The notes under the pieces: model-generated
Databases searched by the model: none
Told to the model about the DNA's origin: nothing
Seen by the model: only the letters and a program-made list of their open reading frames with translations
NCBI GenBank assembly: GCA_022843085.1
Contig: JALHOI010000162.1
Span: 1-7,129, forward strand
Reading direction: 5' to 3'
DNA: 7,129 bases
Source: Pseudobdellovibrionaceae bacterium
GTDB lineage: Bacteria; Bdellovibrionota; Bdellovibrionia; Bdellovibrionales; JAMPXM01
Shown here: piece after piece, positions 1 to 5,449 of the stretch
How positions within the stretch are numbered: the stretch's first letter is position 1
How the letters are laid out: the number at the start of each line of letters is the position of its first letter
Made by a program: the position numbers and the translations under genes

Positions 1-74
1 CGTCGTTGGGCGCGTAGCGATAAGGCTTGTGTGAGATCCCTTTAGAGACGAATTTTTTATTCCGATAGATTTAA

Positions 75-299
75 ATGGCATATCATGCTCTTCACGAGAC
101 CCTTGACAAACTTGTTCCCTGGATGGCGTTCGCCTACGGGTGCTCTATGATCTTTATCTTCCAGCAGCCTGCTCTGTTGAAACTTGCGAAAACCCGAATT
201 CCCGAACCTCATCGCACGCGTTTCTTTGCGCACCTGCCGCTCGCCTGGGTTTGTCTCTTTGTCGGCGGTCTTTGGATTCTGCAAGGCATGTGGGCCTAG
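75..299 (+). CDS. Small two-helix inner-membrane protein, function unknown
   Basis: The 74-residue product has two hydrophobic stretches, about residues 14-31 and 53-72. They are separated by a basic, Pro-containing loop (KLAKTRIPEPHRTR). By the positive-inside rule the loop should be cytoplasmic and both termini periplasmic, making a membrane hairpin. There is no signal-peptidase site and no family motif I recognise. The ATG at 75 is the only sensible start for both helices, but no Shine-Dalgarno sequence precedes it (an AT-rich stretch does). The gene ends 81 bases before xseA in the same direction, and a hairpin covers its stop codon, so it is probably a separate transcript. The coherent amphipathic layout supports a real gene; lack of recognisable homology limits confidence. 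Confidence 0.6.
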   Translation: MAYHALHETLDKLVPWMAFAYGCSMIFIFQQPALLKLAKTRIPEPHRTRFFAHLPLAWVCLFVGGLWILQGMWA

Positions 300-325
300 C
301 GTTACGCCGTTCTTCGGACGCTAGG
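295..325 (+). terminator. Bulged stem-loop over the stop codon, possible terminator
   Basis: CCTAGCGT (295-302) pairs perfectly with ACGCTAGG (318-325). An inner CCG/CGG stem (307-309 with 315-317) stacks directly on it, leaving a four-base bulge on the 5' side and a TTCTT loop. The stem starts within the last codon of the small membrane protein gene. No T-tract follows, so it is not a textbook intrinsic terminator. It could instead be a Rho-assisted end, an RNA-stabilising hairpin, or an operator beside the xseA promoter. Confidence 0.4.
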
Positions 326-344
326 TCATTGCTGTCGCGATTCT

Positions 345-373
345 TTGACACTGCTGGCCGCGGCCTCTAGTGT
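345..373 (+). promoter_or_regulatory. Candidate sigma70-type promoter of the xseA operon
   Basis: A consensus -35 box TTGACA (345-350) is followed after exactly 17 bases by TAGTGT (368-373), which matches 3 of 6 positions of TATAAT. Transcription would start near 379-381, on or next to the ATG of xseA at 381. The -35 box and spacing are strong; the -10 box is weak. The absence of a Shine-Dalgarno sequence before 381 fits a very short or absent leader. Confidence 0.45.
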
Positions 374-380
374 TCGGCGC

Positions 381-1904
381 ATGGCCAAAAGACCCCCCGT
401 AAAAAAGCCGGCTGCGGTCCAACTCGGTTGGACCGACTGGTCGCAATCCGTGAGGCCACCGACGGCGTCGACGTCGAGCCAACCTGCCCCTGCACCTGCG
501 GCGTCGAGCGCCCCGACGCGCGATTGGTCGAAGCTCGACTTTTCAGGCGGCGCAAGAAGTGACACCGCGCCAACGCTCGCTTCGCCTGCGGCGGCAAATG
601 TCGTTGAGTCTCCTGCGGCGACGAACGTCGCTGACTCGCCGGCCGAGCCGGCTGTTATTACCATCGGTCAGCTCAACAAAATGATTCGGCGCCAACTCGA
701 AGGCGAATTTTCGGTCTTGTGGTTGCGCGGTGAGATCTCGAATTTCAAGGCGCACCCTTCGGGGCATTTTTATTTTAGTCTCAAAGATAAAGAAGCGCAG
801 GTCAGTGCCGTAATGTTTCGCGGTTACAATTCGCAGCTTCGTTTTAAGCCCGAAGATGGGATGGAAGTCATCGTCCGCGGCAAGATTACGGTCTACGAGC
901 CGCGCGGAAATTATCAAGTCATGTGCGAGACGATGGAACCCGTCGGCGCCGGCGCACTTCAAAAAGCGTTCGAGCAGCTGAAAAGAAAACTTCAGGCCGA
1001 GGGACTTTTCGATCAATCCCGCAAGCGTGCGATTCCGTCAGCTCCGAAACATATTGCAATCGTGACGTCGCCTTCGGGTGCTGCGATTCGCGATATGTTG
1101 AACGTGCTTTCGCGGCGTTACAAAGTCGCCCGAATTACGCTGGTGCCGGCATCGGTGCAGGGCGCGCGTGCGACGGCCGAAATCGTTAAAGCGATTGGGC
1201 TTGCGAACCAGCTGCGTGACGTCGACGTTTTAATCGTTGGGCGCGGCGGCGGATCGATCGAAGACATGTGGTCGTTCAATGAAGTAGCTGTTGCGCGCGC
1301 AATTGTGGCGAGCCGGGTGCCGGTGATCTCAGCTGTCGGGCATGAAATCGACTTCACCATTGCAGACTTTGTCGCCGACTTGCGTGCGCCAACGCCCTCA
1401 GCCGCCGCCGAACTTGTCGCAAAAAATGCGGGCGAATTGGTCGCGGTCATTCAACGCCTTGAGCGAACCTTGTATGGCACGATGCTCGCGCAGATCTCGC
1501 GCGGTTTTGATCGGGTGCGAACGACGCAGCGTCTACTTATCGACCCGCGCCGCCGAATCGTCGACGCGGTCTTAAGATGCGACGACTTGGTCGAGCGACT
1601 CGAGCGTGCCGTTTTTGAGTCGATCGATCGCACCCGGACGAATCTCGAATTGATTGACGAGCGACTTTCGGTTCGCGTGCGACGTCGCCTCGATACAGTG
1701 CGGGCGAAATTTGGGCGTTCATCTTCGATGCTAGATGGTCTAAGTCCGCTGCGCGTGTTGGATCGTGGGTACGCGCTTGTGACCATCGCGGGTCGAGCAG
1801 TTACAGATTCTAAAGCAATTTCGATCGGTCAATCCGTTTCGGTTCAATTGGCCCATGGGCGATTCGAAGCGAAAATCACAGAAATTGAAAAGGGGAAATT
1901 ATAA
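381..1904 (+). CDS. xseA: Exodeoxyribonuclease VII large subunit
   Basis: XseA is the catalytic subunit of exonuclease VII. With several copies of XseB it degrades single-stranded DNA from either end into oligonucleotides, in the cytoplasm. The 507-residue product has an N-terminal extension (about 1-91) rich in Ala, Pro, Ser and Thr, then the OB-fold (about 92-190, with GEISNF, SGHFYFSLKD and YEPRGNYQ). The catalytic domain carries VGRGGGSIEDMWSFN (286-300) and AVGHEIDFTIADF (318-330). A basic, probably coiled-coil C-terminus ends in the usual LDRGYALV block. Asp238, Arg288, His321 and Asp324 sit at the spacing of the E. coli catalytic residues (155, 205, 238, 241, from memory). The ATG at 381 is preferred: an in-frame TTG at 345 would add 12 residues but coincides with the -35 box. 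The stop overlaps xseB by one base. Confidence 0.96.
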   Translation: MAKRPPVKKPAAVQLGWTDWSQSVRPPTASTSSQPAPAPAASSAPTRDWSKLDFSGGARSDTAPTLASPAAANVVESPAATNVADSPAEPAVITIGQLNKMIRRQLEGEFSVLWLRGEISNFKAHPSGHFYFSLKDKEAQVSAVMFRGYNSQLRFKPEDGMEVIVRGKITVYEPRGNYQVMCETMEPVGAGALQKAFEQLKRKLQAEGLFDQSRKRAIPSAPKHIAIVTSPSGAAIRDMLNVLSRRYKVARITLVPASVQGARATAEIVKAIGLANQLRDVDVLIVGRGGGSIEDMWSFNEVAVARAIVASRVPVISAVGHEIDFTIADFVADLRAPTPSAAAELVAKNAGELVAVIQRLERTLYGTMLAQISRGFDRVRTTQRLLIDPRRRIVDAVLRCDDLVERLERAVFESIDRTRTNLELIDERLSVRVRRRLDTVRAKFGRSSSMLDGLSPLRVLDRGYALVTIAGRAVTDSKAISIGQSVSVQLAHGRFEAKITEIEKGKL

Positions 1905-2143
1905 TGGAGTTCGAGAAAAAACTGACGCGCCTTGAAGACATCGTCGAAAAAATGGAGTCGGGCGACCTCTCGCTCGATGACTCCTTAAAACTTTTCGAAG
2001 AAGGCGTTAAATTGTCGCGTGAGTGCCAGTCACAGCTGACGGCCGCCGAAGAAAAAGTCAAAGTCTTGTTGTCTGTCGATGCTGATGGCAAAGCGCAAAC
2101 TCGTGACTTTGAAACCGGATCTGAATCCGAAGATGAGGCCTAA
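1904..2143 (+). CDS. xseB: Exodeoxyribonuclease VII small subunit
   Basis: The 79-residue protein matches XseB in length and pattern: FEKKLTRLEDIVEKMESGDL, then LDDSLKLFEEGVKL and an amphipathic helix ending near VLL. It has the helical hairpin that binds the XseA coiled coil, and the acidic tail is typical. Several XseB subunits bind each XseA and are needed for an active, correctly restrained nuclease. Translation starts at the ATG of a TAATG overlap with xseA. A good Shine-Dalgarno sequence AGGGG (1891-1895) lies eight bases upstream, inside the last codons of xseA, so the two subunits are probably translationally coupled. The stop again overlaps the next gene by one base. Confidence 0.96.
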   Translation: MEFEKKLTRLEDIVEKMESGDLSLDDSLKLFEEGVKLSRECQSQLTAAEEKVKVLLSVDADGKAQTRDFETGSESEDEA

Positions 2144-3057
2144 TGTCGACCGACACAACCAACACAATCGAAGTGAGTGCGACGCCCGGAATTGACCGCG
2201 CTGATCTCGATCGTTTGATGGAGCAAGCCGCGATTCAGGTGAACGCGATGCTCGCTGAAGTTTTTCCCGAAGATGCCGAGCGCGCCGAAGGTTGGCAGCG
2301 ACTTATGGCCGCGATTCGATATTCACTTTTACAAGACGGCGCGAAACGCTTTCGCCCGACGCTAGCGATGCTTGTGACTGATGCGCTGGGCGCCGATCGT
2401 GCGAACGTGTTGCCGTTTGCGGCCGCGGTCGAATGTGTGCACACGTATTCGCTGATTCACGACGATTTGCCGTCGATGGATAACGATGATTTTCGTCGTG
2501 GGCTTCCCACCAACCACCGAAAGTTTGACGAGGCGACTGCGATCCTCGCTGGCGATGCACTGCTGACGGATGCGTTCGCGATGCTCGGTGAGGCCTACGC
2601 CGAAATGCCCGATATCGCAGTTCGCGTCATCGTTGAACTTTCGCGTGCGGCGGGCTCTGAGGGCATGGTCGGCGGGCAGGCGATAGATATGGCCGCGAAG
2701 AAGGCGACACTCGACATTGAAGATTTGCGCCTGCTGCACCTGTTGAAGACCGGCGCTCTGATTCGCGTTTCGGCGGTCGGCGCTGCAATCGTATCAGAAG
2801 CGAACGAGGATCAAATCGAGGATCTGTCAGACTTTGCCTCGGCGCTGGGTTTGGCGTTCCAAGTTGCCGATGATTTGCTTGATTACTCGCAAGAGCGCCC
2901 TGAAAGCGGCAGCTACTGCGCCCTCTTAGGCCCCGAAAAAACCCGCGAGTTTTTGATTGAACTGACGGATGAGGCTCTCGAAGCGATCGTGATGTGGGAT
3001 GGAAAAGCCGATTCACTTCGGGCGCTCGCCGAATTCAATCGAGATCGAATTCGCTAG
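2143..3057 (+). CDS. ispA: Polyprenyl synthetase, farnesyl diphosphate synthase type
   Basis: This trans-prenyltransferase condenses isopentenyl diphosphate with allylic diphosphates, most likely giving farnesyl diphosphate (C15) for undecaprenol, quinone and other isoprenoids. The 304-residue protein has GAKRFRP (67-73), the first Asp-rich motif DDLPSMDNDD (107-116), GQAIDM (179-184), KTGALI (202-207) and the second Asp-rich motif DDLLD (243-247). The two-residue insertion in the first motif and Tyr102 five residues before it are the signature of type II bacterial FPP synthases. After DDLLD only 12 residues (248-259) precede ALLG, against about 24 in E. coli IspA as I recall it; the conserved lysine-containing loop (GKxxGKD...K-TYP) is absent. 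The protein is otherwise intact. The gene starts at the ATG of a TAATG overlap with xseB and ends in a TAGTG overlap with tlyA. Confidence 0.92.
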   Translation: MSTDTTNTIEVSATPGIDRADLDRLMEQAAIQVNAMLAEVFPEDAERAEGWQRLMAAIRYSLLQDGAKRFRPTLAMLVTDALGADRANVLPFAAAVECVHTYSLIHDDLPSMDNDDFRRGLPTNHRKFDEATAILAGDALLTDAFAMLGEAYAEMPDIAVRVIVELSRAAGSEGMVGGQAIDMAAKKATLDIEDLRLLHLLKTGALIRVSAVGAAIVSEANEDQIEDLSDFASALGLAFQVADDLLDYSQERPESGSYCALLGPEKTREFLIELTDEALEAIVMWDGKADSLRALAEFNRDRIR

Positions 3058-3857
3058 TGCGCATCGACGTTTGGCTTGTTGCGAATGGCCTAGCACCTTC
3101 ACGGCAAAAGGCCCAAGAATTGATCGCGAGTGGCCGGGTGGTAAGCCGCTCTGCTGACGGGTCGAGAGTGATCATTAAAAAGTCGAGTGTCCTCGTCGAC
3201 GACAATCTTGCCGCTCGAATTGCAGTTGAAAGCCAGGACGGACCTGAATTCGTCTCGCGCGGTGGCCACAAACTTTTCGGTGCGATAAAATCCTCGGGCG
3301 CAGATTTTTCGGGGACCACGGTTCTCGACCTCGGAATCTCGACTGGGGGATTTTCAGATTGCGTTCTTCAGCTGGGTGCCTCGCGCGTTGTAGGCGTTGA
3401 TGTTGGTCATGGTCAGCTTCACTCGAAGTTGCAAGCGGACTCTCGCGTCGTCTTGCTTGAAGGTGTCAACGCTCGTGATCTTGCGGGCGAGGCACAAGAG
3501 GCGCTTCGCCGCAAAGTCCTCGCAGAAAATGGCGGTCGCAAGTTCGATGCGGTTGTCGTGGATGTCTCGTTCATCTCATTAAAACTTATTTTACCTGGTG
3601 CCGCGGTACTTCTTGCCGAAGGTGGTTTTTTGCTGGCGCTTGTAAAACCTCAATTTGAAGTTGGTCGCCAGGGAATCGGCCGGGGCGGCATCGTGAAGGA
3701 CGTGTCACTTTACCCCGCTGTTGAAACTTCGTTACGAGATGTTTGTGCTTCGCTCGGACTTAAGGTGGAATCGTATTTCGAAAGCCCGATCTTAGGGTCT
3801 GACGGTAACAGGGAGTTCTTTATTCATGCGACAGTTCCCCAGCTTGGTTTGTTCTAA
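3057..3857 (+). CDS. tlyA: TlyA family rRNA 2'-O-methyltransferase (often annotated hemolysin A)
   Basis: TlyA proteins methylate the ribose 2'-OH of cytidine in 23S rRNA (C1920), and some also in 16S rRNA (C1409). The 266-residue product begins with an S4 RNA-binding domain (about 1-60: RIDVWLVANGLAPSRQKAQ). An FtsJ/RrmJ-like Rossmann domain with SAM motif LDLGISTGGF (90-99) and GVDVGHGQLHSKL follows. The K-D-K-E catalytic tetrad is visible as Lys72, Asp169 (DVSF), Lys197 (KPQFE) and Glu253 (NREFF). The GTG at 3057 is chosen because it forms a TAGTG overlap with ispA and starts exactly at the S4 domain. The in-frame ATG at 2994 would add 21 non-conserved residues lying inside ispA. The short C-terminus is closer to the 23S-only type I enzymes, but the subtype is not certain. 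The name hemolysin is historical. Confidence 0.93.
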   Translation: MRIDVWLVANGLAPSRQKAQELIASGRVVSRSADGSRVIIKKSSVLVDDNLAARIAVESQDGPEFVSRGGHKLFGAIKSSGADFSGTTVLDLGISTGGFSDCVLQLGASRVVGVDVGHGQLHSKLQADSRVVLLEGVNARDLAGEAQEALRRKVLAENGGRKFDAVVVDVSFISLKLILPGAAVLLAEGGFLLALVKPQFEVGRQGIGRGGIVKDVSLYPAVETSLRDVCASLGLKVESYFESPILGSDGNREFFIHATVPQLGLF

Positions 3858-4890
3858 GATTCTTGCTTTTAATTATCGTGCTCTTGCGTTCGCGCCGTTA
3901 CTTCTGTTGATTCTCTCGGCTTGTCAGGGTTTGAAAACTCGCACCGATGTAGCGGCGCCGAAGAAGCCGAGCGATATTCGCGGTGCCGACGGCCGTGTGT
4001 TAGCTCCGCTGCCGGGGGCGCCGCCACTTCCAACAGCAACGCCTGAACCGGGCTCTGAAGGCGCCGACGCGCTTGCTCGGCCGACTCCGCCGCCGGCCGT
4101 TGAGGGGTCTGACACTTTTCTCTCAAAAGAACTTCCGAAAGTCGGCGTGATACTTGGCCCCGGCGGTCTGAAAACGTTCGCTCATGTTGGTGTCCTGCGC
4201 GAATTCGCGCGTGCACGTGTACCGATTCACGCGATCGCGGGGCTCGAGTGGGGCTCTTTGATGGCCGCGTTCTACGCCGAAAAAGGTCTCGCCAACGATG
4301 TCGACTGGAAAGCATTTCGAATGAAAGAATCCGATCTTTCGACCGGTGGAGTGTTGCGCGGCGGTCGCGTTCGTTCGATGAATGATTTTGATTCGTATTT
4401 GTCGATCGCGTTTCCGGCCGCCTCCGCTGGTAAAGATAAAGTTCCGTTTGGGTGCCCGACGCTCGTAAAGCGTGACCGTCTGCAGTTTCTGTCGAAAGGG
4501 TCGACAAAAGATATCGTTTCTCGGTGCCTGCCGTTTCCGCCGCTTCTGGCGGGTAATGGAGACAACATGGCGGCAGCCGATGCTGTTGAGGAGTCGGCGC
4601 AGTGGCTGCGCTCGCAAGGCGCGAACCTGATTATTTTGGTCAACGTCCTCGGGGCAGGCGAACCACTATCCGACGGAAAAGTTGAAGACCAGTACGGCAC
4701 AAGTGTTCTGTGGACCGAAATTCGGCGCAGACTTATGAAAGTTCGTGCGCCAGTCGTCAACTGGATCGTCAGCGTCAACACCGTCGGAAAAGCGGTCGAT
4801 GAGTTCGGCGCCCGTCGCGCGAATGTTGAACTCGGAGCCAAGGCGGCGGCCGACCTCACGACAAAACTCACAAAACAGTACGGCTTTTAG
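3826..4890 (+). CDS. Patatin-like lipoprotein lacking the nucleophile serine
   Basis: The 354-residue product has a hydrophobic signal (about 19-31) and a lipobox LSAC, so Cys33 should be lipidated; Gln34 at +2 favours the outer membrane. A Pro/Ala/Gly-rich linker (about 40-100) leads to a patatin-like domain. The glycine-rich oxyanion motif is GPGGLKTFAHVGVL (111-124). The nucleophile elbow, normally GxSxG, reads GLEWG (139-143), with Glu141 in place of Ser. Conserved core strands follow (VPFGCPTLV, LPFPPLLA, GANLIILVNV). The usual DGG/DGA motif appears as D-N-M around Asp246, so the Ser-Asp dyad is at least half lost. A lipase or phospholipase activity of the usual mechanism is therefore unlikely; a structural or binding role is my inference. 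The ATG overlaps tlyA by 32 bases, with Shine-Dalgarno AGGGAG at 3810-3815. It probably belongs to the operon and is convergent with the next gene. Confidence 0.82.
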   Translation: MRQFPSLVCSKILAFNYRALAFAPLLLLILSACQGLKTRTDVAAPKKPSDIRGADGRVLAPLPGAPPLPTATPEPGSEGADALARPTPPPAVEGSDTFLSKELPKVGVILGPGGLKTFAHVGVLREFARARVPIHAIAGLEWGSLMAAFYAEKGLANDVDWKAFRMKESDLSTGGVLRGGRVRSMNDFDSYLSIAFPAASAGKDKVPFGCPTLVKRDRLQFLSKGSTKDIVSRCLPFPPLLAGNGDNMAAADAVEESAQWLRSQGANLIILVNVLGAGEPLSDGKVEDQYGTSVLWTEIRRRLMKVRAPVVNWIVSVNTVGKAVDEFGARRANVELGAKAAADLTTKLTKQYGF

Positions 4891-4915
4891 GCTTGGGTTT
4901 CAAAACGGCAGGGTG

Positions 4916-5341
4916 TTAGCGAGCGAGCGTCACGACTCGCCCCAGCGCCACGGCGAGGTCGAGAACTCCGCTAAACCCCCCAGGGGCGAAACATTCAATC
5001 GTCGTTACCGAAGCCGTGGCTCGACCCGGCACCGTCGTCAAAACCGCAATTTCAGATCCGTCGGCGGCTGTCGTAAAGCTGACATTGATAAAACCAGAGC
5101 TCTCGTCGAATTTCGTTTGCGCCGAACGGCAGTAGACTCTTGAACTGTCGATCGACGTTTGAGCAACAAGCCGACCGTCTTGCAAAACGTAGCCTCGACC
5201 GGGTGCCGTCAAAGCTAAAGTTCGACTTTGCAGAATTTCGTAGCGACCGGTGAAGTCTGCCGGCCGAGCACCGGCGCTCGGTAGATACGCCGAAGCAATA
5301 ATGGCCGCGCAGGCGACAACGATCAAAACCGAATACTTCAT
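4916..5341 (-). CDS. Small exported protein, function unknown
   Basis: The 141-residue product starts with MKYSVLIVVACAAIIASAYL, a classic Sec signal peptide, with a likely signal-peptidase I site after SAGA (residue 25, Ala-x-Ala rule). The mature part, about 116 residues, contains alternating hydrophobic and polar residues suggesting beta strands, and a DFTGRYEI start. It has exactly two cysteines (71 and 117), which could form one disulfide in the periplasm. There is no lipobox and no family I recognise. The start is supported by AGGA nine bases upstream (complement of 5351-5354). Its stop lies 25 bases from the stop of the patatin-like gene, and no terminator hairpin is visible between them. 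It is divergent from pepP. Confidence 0.75.
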   Translation of the reverse strand: MKYSVLIVVACAAIIASAYLPSAGARPADFTGRYEILQSRTLALTAPGRGYVLQDGRLVAQTSIDSSRVYCRSAQTKFDESSGFINVSFTTAADGSEIAVLTTVPGRATASVTTIECFAPGGFSGVLDLAVALGRVVTLAR

Positions 5342-5394
5342 AAAATCCGATCCTAGTCCGCTTTATTTTGATCTGACTACGACTGCTATTTGAA

Positions 5395-5410
5395 ACAGGA
5401 CCTGTGTCCT
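5395..5410. promoter_or_regulatory. Nested inverted repeats in the divergent intergenic region, possible operator
   Basis: Two overlapping palindromes are seen: ACAGG-A-CCTGT (5395-5405) and AGGAC-CTGT-GTCCT (5397-5410). They lie 54 bases upstream of the exported-protein gene and 39 bases upstream of pepP. The second ends on the first base of the candidate pepP -35 box. The position would suit a repressor acting on pepP or on both divergent promoters. No regulator is encoded next to it. Confidence 0.3.
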
Positions 5411-5442
5411 TGATACCAACCGCGAGCTCGATCTGCTATTCT
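5410..5442 (+). promoter_or_regulatory. Candidate promoter of pepP
   Basis: TTGATA (5410-5415, 5 of 6 matches to TTGACA) is followed by TGCTAT (5434-5439) at 18 bases. Alternatively TATTCT (5437-5442), preceded by TGC, works as an extended -10 element. Either choice puts transcription start at about 5446-5450, at the pepP ATG. Neither -10 box is strong. Confidence 0.35.
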
Positions 5443-5449
5443 GTCTCGC

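Noticed and set aside
1..74. Possible gene end in the first bases (plus-strand frame open to TAG at 43-45; minus-strand frame open from about 73 to the edge)
   Set aside because: Too short to recognise, and the minus-strand frame has no usual start codon; nothing can be assigned.
345..380. TTG at 345 as the xseA start
   Set aside because: It coincides with the -35 TTGACA box and adds residues with no similarity; ATG 381 is simpler.
543..1016. 157-codon minus-strand open frame opposite xseA
   Set aside because: It lies antisense to the conserved OB-fold region and encodes no recognisable protein.
2994..3056. ATG at 2994 as the tlyA start
   Set aside because: It lies 63 bases inside ispA and adds 21 non-conserved residues; GTG 3057 begins exactly at the S4 domain in a TAGTG overlap like the other junctions.
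3869..4871. Long minus-strand open frames (212 and 199 codons) opposite the patatin-like gene
   Set aside because: Their products are Arg/Ser/Thr-rich without domains, and they lie antisense to a gene with a clear signal peptide and fold motifs. They are by-products of codon bias.
4891..4915. Bidirectional terminator between the convergent genes
   Set aside because: The 25 bases contain no stem longer than about four pairs and no T-tract.
4745..5143. 132-codon plus-strand open frame bridging the patatin-like gene and the exported-protein gene
   Set aside because: It overlaps two better genes in other frames, and its product is low-complexity Arg/Ser-rich.
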